This document shows, one piece after another, positions 53,011 through 62,545 of a DNA stretch of 64,000 nt. Position 1 is the first letter of the stretch; the number at the start of each line of letters is the position of its first letter. The notes under the pieces were generated by a model, which was given only the letters and a program-made list of their open reading frames with translations, searched no databases and was not told the origin of the DNA. The position numbers and the translations under genes were made by a program. The DNA is taken from positions 4,370,287 to 4,434,286 of the forward strand of contig NZ_AP018178.1 in assembly GCF_002368195.1 (NCBI RefSeq). The letters are read 5' to 3'. Origin of the DNA: Calothrix sp. NIES-2100 (GTDB lineage Bacteria > Cyanobacteriota > Cyanobacteriia > Cyanobacteriales > Nostocaceae).

Positions 53011-54534
53011 ATGAAAGAAGAGCTCAATATTCTAATTCAAGCTCAATACCCTTTAATCTACCTTGTGACCTCCGAGGAAGAGCGGGCTGAGCAGGCGATA
53101 TCCAACATAGCACAAACATTAAAGCCCCAACGCCGAGTATATGTTTGGACAGTAACTCACGGCATCGTGGAGTATGGTCAACCTCGGAATGTCACCCAAC
53201 ATAATACTGTTTCTCCAGAGGCAGCAATTGAGTGGATCATTCGCCATAAAGAACCTGGTATATTTATTCTTAAAGATTTACATCCATTTATAGATGCACC
53301 TGCGACGGCCAGATCGTTACGTGATGCGATCGCTAGTTTTAAAGTATCGTCGCCTAGTTCACCAAAAAACATTATTTTAATGTCGCCGGTTCAACAAGTC
53401 CCCATCGAACTGGAAAAGGAAGTTGTAGTTCTCGACTTTCAACTACCAGACATGGCTGAGTTAAATAAAGTGTTAACTCACCATTTAGATCAAAATCGTG
53501 GGAGACGACTGACAACAGAGGCGAGAGAAAAGCTCCTCAGAGCTGCCTTGGGTTTAACGAAAGATGAGGCTGAAAAAGTCTATCGGAAGGCACAGGTAAC
53601 TACAGGGCGTTTGACGGAAGATGAAGTAGATATAGTTTTATCTGAGAAAAAGCAGCTAATCAGACGCAATGGTATATTGGAATACATCGAAGAAGATGAA
53701 ACCATTGATGCTGTAGGTGGCTTAGAAGAGTTGAAAAAGTGGCTCAAGCAACGCTCTAATGCTTTTACAGAAAAAGCCAGAGAGTACGGTCTACCCCAAC
53801 CAAAAGGGATGTTGATTCTGGGAGTTCCAGGTTGCGGTAAGTCGCTAATTGCTAAAACTACTTCTCGATTGTGGGGGTTACCAATTTTACGCTTAGATAT
53901 GGGTAGAGTTTACGACGGCTCAATGGTGGGTCGAAGTGAAGCTAACCTGCGTAATGCCCTAAAAACAGCAGAATCAATTTCCCCAACGATTCTGTTTATC
54001 GACGAATTGGATAAATCTTTTGCTGGTAGTGCTGGTTCTGGTGATTCAGATGGCGGTACTTCCAGTCGGATATTCGGCTCTTTCCTAACATGGATGCAAG
54101 AAAAGAAATCTCCTGTATTCGTAATGGCAACTGCTAACAGAGTAGAGCGTTTGCCGGGAGAATTCTTAAGGAAAGGTCGCTTTGATGAGATTTTCTTTGT
54201 GGATCTGCCCACTCCCGAAGAACGTCAGGATATATTTAATATTCACCTGACGAAGCGTCGTGAAGATATATCACGATTTGATTTAGGACAACTAGCGAAG
54301 ATGTCCGATGGATTTTCTGGGGCAGAAATTGAACAAGCGATCGTGGCGGCGATGTATGAAGCCTTTGCCCAAGAGCGCGAGTTCACCCAATTAGATATTA
54401 TAGCTGCACTGAAGTCAACACTGCCGCTGTCTCGTACGATGCAAGAACAGGTCACAGCTTTGAGAGACTGGGCCAGACAGCGCGCTAGACCCGCAGCATC
54501 CTCCGTTGCTGAATATCAGCGAATGGAGTTTTAA
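53011..54534 (+). CDS. ycf46: Ycf46-type AAA+ ATPase (507 aa)
   Basis: The AAA+ module has Walker A GVPGCGKSL (about 271-279), Walker B ILFIDELDKSF and the arginine-finger region RKGRFDEIFF. The N-terminal half (about 1-240) holds another helical/strand domain that is typical of Ycf46 (EELNILIQAQYPLIYLVTSE). Such proteins are conserved from cyanobacteria to red-algal plastids and linked to CO2 or light responses, with exact function unknown. It follows the ribbon-helix-helix gene. Confidence 0.88.
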   Translation: MKEELNILIQAQYPLIYLVTSEEERAEQAISNIAQTLKPQRRVYVWTVTHGIVEYGQPRNVTQHNTVSPEAAIEWIIRHKEPGIFILKDLHPFIDAPATARSLRDAIASFKVSSPSSPKNIILMSPVQQVPIELEKEVVVLDFQLPDMAELNKVLTHHLDQNRGRRLTTEAREKLLRAALGLTKDEAEKVYRKAQVTTGRLTEDEVDIVLSEKKQLIRRNGILEYIEEDETIDAVGGLEELKKWLKQRSNAFTEKAREYGLPQPKGMLILGVPGCGKSLIAKTTSRLWGLPILRLDMGRVYDGSMVGRSEANLRNALKTAESISPTILFIDELDKSFAGSAGSGDSDGGTSSRIFGSFLTWMQEKKSPVFVMATANRVERLPGEFLRKGRFDEIFFVDLPTPEERQDIFNIHLTKRREDISRFDLGQLAKMSDGFSGAEIEQAIVAAMYEAFAQEREFTQLDIIAALKSTLPLSRTMQEQVTALRDWARQRARPAASSVAEYQRMEF

Positions 54535-54595
54535 AAGCTTTCTCCTGCTAACCCAGGGGGAAAGGCTAGCAGTAAATGCTAGCAGTTAGATAAAA

Positions 54596-54622
54596 AAGCC
54601 GCTTTTAATTTAAGTGCGGCTT
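54596..54622. terminator. Hairpin between ycf46 and ycf35
   Basis: The stem AAGCCGC / GCGGCTT has a 13-nt loop. It follows the Ycf46 stop by about 60 bp and precedes the Ycf35 gene, so partial termination is possible. A second small stem, GCTAGCA / TGCTAGC, lies just before it. Confidence 0.5.
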
Positions 54623-54679
54623 CCCCAAAAACAAACCGTTGTCGTTTTTTCTCAATCTTCTCTTTTGGAGGAAACCCAA

Positions 54680-55030
54680 ATGTCTCACTTTAGCACTCTG
54701 CGCACCAAGATCACCGATGCAGAAATCCTCAAAGCATCCTTGCGCGACCTAGGTATCAGCGTAAAGACTGAAGCTGATGTCCGTGGTTATAACGGCCAGC
54801 GTGTACGTTCTGACATCGTTGCTGTGTTGGACGGCGAATATGACCTAGGTTGGTCTCGCAACAGTGATGGTTCTTTCGACCTCATTGCTGACCTGTGGGG
54901 CGTAGCTAAAAAGCATAATCAAACCGAGTTGATCAACTCCATCAACCAAAAGTATGCAGTTAACAAAACCTTAGCTGAAGTAAAACAGCGCGGTTTGCAA
55001 AACGCCAATGTCAAATTGGTATTGCAATAG
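54680..55030 (+). CDS. ycf35: Ycf35 / DUF1257 protein (116 aa)
   Basis: ATG 54680 follows GGAGGAAACC. The sequence MSHFSTLRTKITDAEILKAS, then VRGYNGQRVRSDIVAVLDGE and WSRNSDGSFDLIADLWG, is DUF1257 (Ycf35), a small conserved protein of cyanobacteria and some plastids. The role is unknown. It lies downstream of ycf46 with an inserted hairpin, consistent with a related operon. Confidence 0.9.
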   Translation: MSHFSTLRTKITDAEILKASLRDLGISVKTEADVRGYNGQRVRSDIVAVLDGEYDLGWSRNSDGSFDLIADLWGVAKKHNQTELINSINQKYAVNKTLAEVKQRGLQNANVKLVLQ

Positions 55031-55077
55031 TAATTTCTCTGCGCGTTCCCAAAGCTGCACGGGCTAACCAAGTATAT

Positions 55078-55137
55078 AGCGGTTAGTCCGCTTTTTTATC
55101 GGGACTGGGATTTATTTCTCAGTCCCGATTTTTGTTG
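55078..55137 (+). terminator. Two tandem terminator hairpins after ycf35
   Basis: First, AGCGG / CCGCT at 55078-55092 is followed by six Ts. Second, TCGGGACTG / CAGTCCCGA at about 55100-55130 is followed by TTTTTG. Confidence 0.75.
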
Positions 55138-55276
55138 TGATTGATTTTTTAATCTTCCACAGTGCAAAGGAAGAAAAACACAAATCAGAGGTTGGCCGAA
55201 GACAGGTTGAAGTTAGCAGACCATTGTCAAGTAAAATGGCTATGGCTACGAGTATTTCACCTATCTTTAGGTCAAT

Positions 55277-55507
55277 ATGGAAAATTCAGCAGGTTTACCC
55301 CCCCCCATTTACGCGGATACGCCGATAGAATTAGCACCAGCCAAAGTTATTACCTTATTTCCCGTCAATACTTTTCTAGAAAATTTAGCGATCGCACCAG
55401 ATGGCACAATATTTGTAACTAATCACGAAATCGGTACAATTGTTCGCATTACACCAGATGGAAATCAGCAGATCCATGCGAGTCTAGAAGGCAAAGTCAT
55501 GGGTTGA
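55277..55507 (+). pseudogene. Fragment of an SMP-30/gluconolactonase-like protein
   Basis: The 76-codon frame (MENSAGLPPPIYADTPIELA, then LENLAIAPDGTIFVTNHEIG and IVRITPDGNQQIHASLEGKV) matches the first blades of an SMP-30-type beta-propeller and then hits a stop. A normal member is several times longer, and no continuation is seen after it. It is therefore probably a truncated relic. Confidence 0.7.
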
Positions 55508-55540
55508 AAGTTAAGTAACCATACTGTGGTTGTATAACTT

Positions 55541-56104
55541 ATGGCAATGGAACAGGAAGAATTGGTCACTGTAGTCATTTCACAACTGGTAAAACCAGGA
55601 TGCGAAAAAGATTATGAAGCTTGGATGAAAGAAATTATTGGTGTTGCCAAAACTTATTTTGGTCACTTGGGGACAAATATAATTCGTCCACAACCAGGTG
55701 TAAGAGCAGAATATGTAATTATCCTGCGGTTTAACAACTATGAAAACTTAAAAGCGTGGATGACATCACGAGATCGCCAATACTGGCTAAATCAAGGTAA
55801 ACATTTGGTGCAATCTGAACCTCATATTCAAGAAATTAGTGGCTTAGAAGCTTGGTTTTCTCTTCCTGGTCAACCTTTGAAAACTCCACCACGTTATAAA
55901 ACAGCATTACTCACTTGGGTATGTGTATATATATTGATTAATTTATTGAATACGTTTCTAACGCCGTTGCTGCGTGGTTTACCTTCTTTGATTGTTTCGC
56001 TGATCATTACCATTATTATGGTTGTACTATTGACATATGTGATTATGCCTAGAGTTAGCCGTTTGTTTAGCAGGTGGTTATATGGTAAACAGGGAAGAGT
56101 TTAG
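55541..56104 (+). CDS. Antibiotic biosynthesis monooxygenase-domain protein with C-terminal membrane segments (187 aa)
   Basis: The N-terminal ~95 residues form an ABM ferredoxin-like domain: LVTVVISQLVKPGCEKDYEA and VIILRFNNYENLKAWMTSRD. The C-terminal part has two hydrophobic helices (LLTWVCVYILINLLNTFL and IVSLIITIIMVVLLTYVIM). Members of this family are of unknown function in cyanobacteria. The start may also be the second ATG six bases later (MEQEE). Confidence 0.8.
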   Translation: MAMEQEELVTVVISQLVKPGCEKDYEAWMKEIIGVAKTYFGHLGTNIIRPQPGVRAEYVIILRFNNYENLKAWMTSRDRQYWLNQGKHLVQSEPHIQEISGLEAWFSLPGQPLKTPPRYKTALLTWVCVYILINLLNTFLTPLLRGLPSLIVSLIITIIMVVLLTYVIMPRVSRLFSRWLYGKQGRV

Positions 56105-56281
56105 AGTTTGAAAGTCTTGGCAATTAGCTTGCTGGAAGTGAAACACCATGCAGACAAAACTTTCTGCTTTATTATGGGAATATTGCTCTGGGTAAGCTTT
56201 GGCGGCTTAATCGGTCGATTGAGGTTCATGATTGTCAACTATACTGATAGTTGATTAACTAAGCGCTTGGTTTCATTTTTT

Positions 56282-57157
56282 TCAACAACGAGCCGAACGC
56301 GGTAGCATAAATTTTTCCTTTTCTGCGGCAAATTTACCGCGCACCATTAATACAGTATCATCAATTACATGGGGAAATGCTTGCACATTCTCAATATTGA
56401 GAAGTTCTGGGCTAAAGTAAATCACTACCTCTTCAATTAATTGAGGTATCCTAGCAAGGATTTCCTGTAAAGGATATATCTGTGTTGTTACTAAATCAAA
56501 CAGATGCAGTCGAGTATCTTCTATTTCTATGCAGGCGATCGCATCTAAATCTTTTGCATAATACAAAGGACGACTTCCTTTATTAACAAAGAATACGGCT
56601 TTTTCCTGGACTACCCCGACTATATTAGAGACTGGTATGCGTGTTTCTAAAAGTCTGTGCAGTGATGTTAAATCCTCGACAGCTGTCAAATCCATTGTTC
56701 TCCAGCCATTCGTGCTACCTGTAGAACTACACTTAACTTTGAAGATGTGTTCTTCAACTACACGAAAGCCAAAAGGTAGGTAAAATTCTGGGTGCGATGT
56801 TGACAATACCAGCGTTTCATAAATTTGGTCACAATATTCCAGCACTTGATTCATGACTGCGCGGTAATAACCTCTTCTGCGAAACCCCGGACGGGTAGCT
56901 ACTGCATGAATTCCGCCAACAGTTACTCTTTGTCCCATGATTTGCATGGGAATTTCTACTACTCCCACATGGGTAATCGCTATATCTTCATGAAAGCGGA
57001 TAAAGGGAGTCGAAGCAGCTTCCCAAGATGCACCAAGTTTTCTCCCACATTCAGCTAAACTGCTGATTCCGGGAAATGTGATTTCTAACAAGTCAAAAAG
57101 CTTACCGCTGATAGAAGGATTAACAGTAAAGGATTGTTGAAAGCGATCGCGGTTCAT
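56282..57157 (-). CDS. GNAT-family N-acetyltransferase, Eis-like (291 aa)
   Basis: The GNAT core is clear: THVGVVEIPMQIMGQRVTVG, then GIHAVATRPGFRRRGYYRAV, the acetyl-CoA loop R-x-x-G-x-G/A type, and EYCDQIYETLVLSTSHPEFY followed by FGFRVVEEHIF. The two-domain length resembles Eis-type enzymes. The substrate is unknown. It is transcribed in the same direction as the second GNAT gene at 57400, separated by about 240 bp. Confidence 0.85.
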   Translation of the reverse strand: MNRDRFQQSFTVNPSISGKLFDLLEITFPGISSLAECGRKLGASWEAASTPFIRFHEDIAITHVGVVEIPMQIMGQRVTVGGIHAVATRPGFRRRGYYRAVMNQVLEYCDQIYETLVLSTSHPEFYLPFGFRVVEEHIFKVKCSSTGSTNGWRTMDLTAVEDLTSLHRLLETRIPVSNIVGVVQEKAVFFVNKGSRPLYYAKDLDAIACIEIEDTRLHLFDLVTTQIYPLQEILARIPQLIEEVVIYFSPELLNIENVQAFPHVIDDTVLMVRGKFAAEKEKFMLPRSARC

Positions 57158-57399
57158 AATGCATATTTTACTATCTATTTCCTTTTTACACTACAAGTAC
57201 TACAAAATATATTCCGCAGGTAATTACAGGATACTGAAGTTTTTGTGTATTTATACGGAAAAACGAACCGATCCAGGACGCAAAGGACACAGAGATAAGT
57301 CTGAGATAAGGCTTCCTTAGATCAGAACTTCTCCCAAGGGGAGACGCTGCGCGAACGGTGGAAATGAGAGTTTGAGAGGTTTTTTGCGTAAGTCCTATT
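57158..57399. other. Spacer with a small dispersed repeat
   Basis: CCAAGGGGAGACGCTGCGCG and ACGG (about 57337-57360) resemble the short dispersed repeats seen elsewhere in cyanobacterial spacers. No gene is seen. Confidence 0.5.
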
Positions 57400-58275
57400 T
57401 CAATACTGTGAGGAATTTGCAAATAATACCAAGCCAAATTCCTCGCCAGTAGCTTGAAAACCGATACCGCGATAAGCTGCTTGTGCTGCTAGGTTTTCTC
57501 GACTGGTAAATAAGATAGCGCGTTCTACTCCCTGCGATCGCGCTGCTAATAATGAGCCTGCTACTACGCTTTTAGCATAGCCGTTACCCCGCAAAGCTGG
57601 AGGTGTCCATACTCCACCAATTTGTACAATATCAGGTAGGCAGGCGTTAAAGGTAGTATAGGCTACTGGAGTATTTTCCGCTATCAATACCCAATGTTTA
57701 GCTGTAGCTTGACGCGCTTCGATTGCGCGATCGCAAGATAACCTCAATTCTAGAGTTTCTGCTTGTCTCAAAGACTCCACATTATAAGCAACACACCATT
57801 CACTGAGTAAATCAAATTCTTCTTTTTGTGGCAATCGACACTTGACGTTTGCCGATGCTAAAGCTGGTGGTATCTGTAAATCACGCAAATTCAAGGTAAA
57901 TAATATTTCACTTTCATCTAGATGAGTTGGTCGATTAGCAAGTCCCAAAGCTGTCTTTGTGGCTGCGACTTGGGTAGCGGGGCCAGCAATTCCCGAAATA
58001 GGGCGATGAGACTCTGCTACTACTGCTTGCACGACTTCTTGGAGATAGACTGGCGCTTGCACAACTACCATCTCATTCCAATAATGGGCGGCGACGGCAA
58101 CTATATCTGCATTGGCGATCGCCGCTATATATGTTCCTTGAAATCTTGCACCCCGATCAACTAATCCCCCCTCTCGCCAATTGGAACGCAGGAACATTGA
58201 AGTATCAGGATGTTGCAACAGAAAATTCTCTAGCAACATTTCATCACCAGGTTTTAATGTTCTTAAAGTACGCAT
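57400..58275 (-). CDS. GNAT-family N-acetyltransferase, second copy (291 aa)
   Basis: The C-terminal GNAT motif is clear: VQIGGVWTPPALRGNGYAKS (acetyl-CoA loop) then RAILFTSRENLAAQAAYRGI and GFQATGEEFGLVLF. The N-terminal half (LKPGDEMLLENFLLQHPDTS) is a second, more divergent acetyltransferase-like domain. The substrate is unknown. Sequence similarity to the 56282 protein is low apart from the fold. Confidence 0.85.
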   Translation of the reverse strand: MRTLRTLKPGDEMLLENFLLQHPDTSMFLRSNWREGGLVDRGARFQGTYIAAIANADIVAVAAHYWNEMVVVQAPVYLQEVVQAVVAESHRPISGIAGPATQVAATKTALGLANRPTHLDESEILFTLNLRDLQIPPALASANVKCRLPQKEEFDLLSEWCVAYNVESLRQAETLELRLSCDRAIEARQATAKHWVLIAENTPVAYTTFNACLPDIVQIGGVWTPPALRGNGYAKSVVAGSLLAARSQGVERAILFTSRENLAAQAAYRGIGFQATGEEFGLVLFANSSQY

Positions 58276-58683
58276 ATTCTAGCTAGCCCCTCATGTGAAA
58301 AACCCACAACCTACCATGAAAATCTCTCTTAAGAGTCAACAGTCAACGCTATTTTCAAGTTAGCCCTTCACGCCAGGTTTTGGCACAACCAAACATGAAA
58401 ATCTCATTCCCCGCGTCGCCGCGTCTCCCCGTCACCGCGTCTATTTTCTAGGTAGTTGTAACAAAACAATAAGTTGATCGTGGGATTATATCAGTCATTA
58501 GATAATATCTAAGAAACGTACTTTCAATGTTCCAAAGAGTAATAGTACCCTTGAGGGTACTGTAAAATGATTCATCATAATTGAGAATAGAGAGTAGACA
58601 AAGTTTCCGGCATTATTTCGCACTTGTCACCATAAATTTTCAGGCGATATTCACTCATTAACCAAGCTACTGGGGCTACAGAG
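58276..58683. repeat. Spacer with dispersed repeat and heptamers
   Basis: AGAGTCAACAGTCAAC at about 58334 is a heptamer run. 58393-58450 is the second copy of the CATGAAAATCTCATTCCCCG repeat also seen at 47183-47240. No gene seen on the plus strand; the frame at 58575-58778 (minus) overlaps the start of the next gene and is rejected. Confidence 0.6.
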
Positions 58684-59607
58684 ATGTTCATTAAGTCTTT
58701 GTTCAAACCGTTGCGGATCAGAATCCCATTTTTACTGGATGTCATCATTGTCTCCGATCCAGTACAAATTAGGCTCATTGAGACATCAGGGGATGTGGAT
58801 CGATTGCATAGCTACGATACGGCATCTTTACCCTGGTGGGTGAAGTTTTATTTCTCAGCAACCAAGTTTCACGATCGCCAGCGCGACTTGTGGTTTTGTC
58901 CTTTTGAATCAACTGCCGATCCTAGTTATTATCCTAGACGAGCATATCTAGAAGAGAAAGTTGCGCTCAGTTATAGTCGAGAAGATGTCCAAAAAATTGC
59001 CGAATTATTAAGAAGAAATGCCAGCGATGAAGTATTAGCACACGAAATGGTGCAAGTCGTAAACCGAAGATTTTTTGACACAGAGATTCCCTCAGAAATT
59101 ACTCATGCGGCAAAAGATACAGTTCAGAAATTTACTGAAGCCCTATTGCCTTGGAAATATATCCGTGGTCAGAAAGCCCAGCAAAAAATTATGGCTTACT
59201 GCGAACATAGCTTACCCCAGGACGTGCATATTCTCGATGTGGGGCATAATATCGGTGAGGTTGTACAAGCAACAGCTGGGGCTTTGAGAAGATTAAAAGA
59301 TAACCTTGACGAGCCAATCGAACAAACATTTACCACACATGCTCCCACACCACAAGTGCCCAGAATAGCCATTAAATCATCAACTTTTGATGGCATGTTG
59401 CGATCGCCGACAACTCCTAGAAAAACCGTGCTGTTATTCATGATTGGCAAAGCAGCGGCTACAACCCATGATATAGCTTTTACTTTTGGTACTGGCAGTT
59501 CCGAAAGAGAATGTGTTTTTAAAGATTTTTTCTTGCAATTTATGAGTGATTTACAGCAGGAATTGAAGCACGGTGCATCTGAAGGACAGACTGTAGGAAG
59601 GGGCTAG
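58684..59607 (+). CDS. Hypothetical protein upstream of the heme dioxygenase gene (307 aa)
   Basis: I do not recognise the family. The N-terminus has a basic region then IRIPFLLDVIIVSDPVQIRL, a P450- or hydroperoxide-lyase-like phrase (DPVQIRLIE), followed by GDVDRLHSYDTASLPWW. A helical middle contains ALLPWKYIRGQKAQQKIMAY. No heme-binding Cys motif is visible. Its position directly before the dioxygenase gene suggests a related lipid role. Confidence 0.6.
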   Translation: MFIKSLFKPLRIRIPFLLDVIIVSDPVQIRLIETSGDVDRLHSYDTASLPWWVKFYFSATKFHDRQRDLWFCPFESTADPSYYPRRAYLEEKVALSYSREDVQKIAELLRRNASDEVLAHEMVQVVNRRFFDTEIPSEITHAAKDTVQKFTEALLPWKYIRGQKAQQKIMAYCEHSLPQDVHILDVGHNIGEVVQATAGALRRLKDNLDEPIEQTFTTHAPTPQVPRIAIKSSTFDGMLRSPTTPRKTVLLFMIGKAAATTHDIAFTFGTGSSERECVFKDFFLQFMSDLQQELKHGASEGQTVGRG

Positions 59608-59763
59608 GGACTGGGGAGACAAGGGAGACGCAGGGGTTGTGGGATATTTCCGTAATTACCTAGCTTGAAAATGAGGAACTCTTAATAGGGGAAGAAGGAT
59701 TTTCATCCCTAGTTTGTAGGATGTTGTCGTGTAATCGCAGTCTTGAGCGTCAGGAAAATCACT

Positions 59764-61509
59764 ATGTTTGGCATACCTTGGCATAAGCTACCAACACCAC
59801 TTGCCTTATTAGAATTACTTAAATTTCGCAATGCATTGCGGAAAAATAATCTTCATGATACTTCGCAAATTCCCAATTCCGCAGAGCTACCCAAACCTAT
59901 TCCCAGTCCGGATGGCAAGCATTATACTACTCGGACATCAGATGGCAGCTACAATGACCTCACCCATCCAGAAATGGGGATGGCGGGGACTCGCTTTGGA
60001 CGCAATGTCCCGTTAAGTGATGCGACGGTTGATGAAAACAACCTGATGTACCCGAATTCGCGGGTTGTGAGTAACACTTTACTAAAACGAGATACATTCC
60101 ACCCAGCAACTATCTTAAATCTACATGCAGCGGCCTGGATTCAGTTTCAAACCCACGACTGGTTTACACATGGCGATAACCAACGGGATAATAAATTTAA
60201 CATTCCCGTCGCCGATGATGACCCTTGGAAACAAGAACACGGAACCTTAGAGATTGGGAAAACCGCAAATGACTCCTCTCGTCATGATGGTAACAATCAC
60301 CCAGCCACTTTTATTAATAAAGTGACTCATTGGTGGGATGGTTCCCAGCTTTATGGCAGCGATCAAGAGAAGATCGATCAACTGCGATCGCATGTTGATG
60401 GCAAAATGCTCATTGGTGCAGACGGTTTGCTACCACTTGAACCTGCAACAGGAATTGACCAAGTTGGTTTTCCTGGTACATGGTGGGTAGGCTTAAGTCT
60501 GCTGCACACTCTCTTTGTCAAAGAGCATAATGTCATTTGCGACCATTTGAAAAAATTAAATCCTGACTGGGATGACAATAAACTTTTTGACCATGCCAGA
60601 CTGATTAACGCTGCTTTGATGGCGAAGATTCATACTGTGGAATGGACGCCAGCAATCTTACCTCATCCCGCGACCAAAATTGCCATGAATACAAATTGGT
60701 GGGGATTTTTGGGGAAAGATTTTAAAAAGACGATTGGACGATTAGGTGATAGTGAATTACTCAGTGGTATCATCGGTTCATCAACCGAGCATCATGCCGC
60801 ACCTTACTATCTAACCGAAGAGTTTGTCTCTGTCTACCGGATGCATCCTCTCATTCCCGATGAATTTGAGTTTTACTCTCATCAAGATGGAAAGTTATTG
60901 AGTAAAAAGCCTTTCCATGTTGGTTTTGGTAAACAAGCGCGAGGCTTAATAGAACTTGTAGGGATGTCAGATTTACTCTACTCATTTGGTGTCACCCATC
61001 CTGGAGCTTTACAGTTACACAATTACCCCGCATTTCTACGGAATCTCACTAAAGATGATGGCGAAACTTTTGATTTAGCTGCGATTGATATTTTGCGCGA
61101 TCGCGAGAGAGGTGTGCCGCGTTACAATCGTTTCCGCGAACTTATTGGTCGCGATCGCGTCAAATCTTTTGAAGATATTACCAGCAAACCGCAATGGGCA
61201 AAAGAACTACGTGAAGTTTATCATAACGACATCGATAAGGTAGACTTAATGGTTGGTTTATTTGCTGAGGATATTCCCGAAGGCTTTGGTTTTAGTGATA
61301 CTGCTTTTCGCGTATTTATCCTGATGGCATCACGCCGACTTAAAAGCGATCGCTTCTTTACCAAAGACTATCGTTCGGAAATTTATACTCAGTTTGGTCT
61401 AGATTGGATTGATAACAACAGCTTCGTAACAGTACTGCGCCGTCACCACAGAGAACTCAATCCCATTTTGGCTAATGTGGAAAATGGTTTTCAACCCTGG
61501 CGCAAGTGA
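59764..61509 (+). CDS. Fatty-acid alpha-dioxygenase-like heme peroxidase (581 aa)
   Basis: I start at ATG 59764 (MFGIPWHKLPTPLALLELLK); an earlier TTG is possible. The animal-type heme peroxidase fold shows AAWIQFQTHDWFTHGD (distal His region), RFGRNVPLSDATV near the start, and EEFVSVYRMHPLIPDEFEFY (proximal His). These match alpha-DOX/PGHS-like enzymes that convert fatty acids to hydroperoxides, as in plants and cyanobacteria. The upstream gene may be a partner. Confidence 0.85.
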   Translation: MFGIPWHKLPTPLALLELLKFRNALRKNNLHDTSQIPNSAELPKPIPSPDGKHYTTRTSDGSYNDLTHPEMGMAGTRFGRNVPLSDATVDENNLMYPNSRVVSNTLLKRDTFHPATILNLHAAAWIQFQTHDWFTHGDNQRDNKFNIPVADDDPWKQEHGTLEIGKTANDSSRHDGNNHPATFINKVTHWWDGSQLYGSDQEKIDQLRSHVDGKMLIGADGLLPLEPATGIDQVGFPGTWWVGLSLLHTLFVKEHNVICDHLKKLNPDWDDNKLFDHARLINAALMAKIHTVEWTPAILPHPATKIAMNTNWWGFLGKDFKKTIGRLGDSELLSGIIGSSTEHHAAPYYLTEEFVSVYRMHPLIPDEFEFYSHQDGKLLSKKPFHVGFGKQARGLIELVGMSDLLYSFGVTHPGALQLHNYPAFLRNLTKDDGETFDLAAIDILRDRERGVPRYNRFRELIGRDRVKSFEDITSKPQWAKELREVYHNDIDKVDLMVGLFAEDIPEGFGFSDTAFRVFILMASRRLKSDRFFTKDYRSEIYTQFGLDWIDNNSFVTVLRRHHRELNPILANVENGFQPWRK

Positions 61510-61650
61510 TGATAATTAGGACTTACACAACTCCTTAATCCCCTCCTCGCTTGCGGGGAGGGGAGACAAAGCGTCGCTTTGGCGAGGTGGGGTTCTTGGG
61601 GGTAAGTAATCAAGCGGACATAATATAATTTTTCATTTCCCCGCTTCCCC
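61510..61650. other. Spacer with a GC-rich repeat
   Basis: GCTTGCGGGGAGGGGAGACA with AAGCGTCGCTTTGGCGAGGT is a small palindromic repeat (about 61549-61590). No gene. Confidence 0.45.
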
Positions 61651-62472
61651 TCATCTTCTCATTCTCCCAAAATTAAATGCCTGATTGACAGGTTGAGGAT
61701 TCTCAGTTAAAGATTGTGCGATCGCTGTGATAGTTTTTGTCCAAGAATGTTCTGGATAGCGCAGACAAAAAATATCGCTGCTGGCTAAATGAAACATTTC
61801 TTCGCAAACAGGTAAAATCCCAGCTACAGGAACTTTATAACTTTCTTGAATTTGTTGTTTTAAGGCATGATTATTTAAACTTGGCAATACCTTATTTACA
61901 ACTAATAACATCTTTGGAACTTCTAATTTTCGGGCAACATCAATTGTGACGGCTGTTCCTTGATAGTCTTGTTTATCAGGACGCATAATTACTAACAAAA
62001 CATCAGAAATAATCACAGAAAGTAGGGTTTCTTCATTAATTCCTGGATGAGTATCAATGAATAGATAATCTAACTGTAAACGCTGCATCAAATGGCGAAA
62101 ACCATCGTTAAGTAAACGCGCATCATATCCTTCTCGGAGAATTCGCGAAATTTCCCCGGTTTTGATACTCGATGGAATCAGATAAATTTTGCCGCGATTA
62201 TTTGTAAACCAGCCTTTTTTTGTTGCAAATACAGAACTAACATCATAAGTAGCAGCTTCAATTGCACAGCGTCCCCATAAGTAATCATTCAACGTGTACT
62301 TAATTTTAGTTTCATCCAAACCAAAAGGGACATGAATTCCTGGTGATTGAATATCAGTGTCCACAATTCCCACCCGTAAACCAGTACGTGCAATTAAAGT
62401 AGCCAGATTTGCAGTGACATTAGATTTACCAGTACCACCGCGAAAAGAATGAATTGAGATAATTTTAGTCAT
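61651..62472 (-). CDS. MinD/ParA-type ATPase (273 aa)
   Basis: The deviant Walker A RGGTGKSNVTANLA is followed by VGIVDTDIQSPGIHVPFG and FIDTHPGINEETL. This is the MinD/ParA/Mrp fold. No ParB or MinE gene is adjacent, so it may be a sensory- or gas-related ATPase; it lies next to a heme sensor gene on the same strand, suggesting a shared role. Confidence 0.87.
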   Translation of the reverse strand: MTKIISIHSFRGGTGKSNVTANLATLIARTGLRVGIVDTDIQSPGIHVPFGLDETKIKYTLNDYLWGRCAIEAATYDVSSVFATKKGWFTNNRGKIYLIPSSIKTGEISRILREGYDARLLNDGFRHLMQRLQLDYLFIDTHPGINEETLLSVIISDVLLVIMRPDKQDYQGTAVTIDVARKLEVPKMLLVVNKVLPSLNNHALKQQIQESYKVPVAGILPVCEEMFHLASSDIFCLRYPEHSWTKTITAIAQSLTENPQPVNQAFNFGRMRR

Positions 62473-62545
62473 TTGTCAATAGTCATTTGTCATTTGTGAT
62501 TTGTCATTTGTCATTTGTTAACAGTCAACAGTCAACAGTCATCCG
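62473..62545. repeat. Heptamer array
   Basis: TTTGTCATTTGTCATTTGT-type units run from 62475 to about 62517 and TCAACAGTCAACAGTC units follow. It separates the MinD-like and heme-sensor genes. Confidence 0.75.

Noticed and set aside
55137..55422. Overlapping small frames after the ycf35 terminators
   Set aside because: They overlap the SMP-30 fragment in other frames and have no protein-like pattern.
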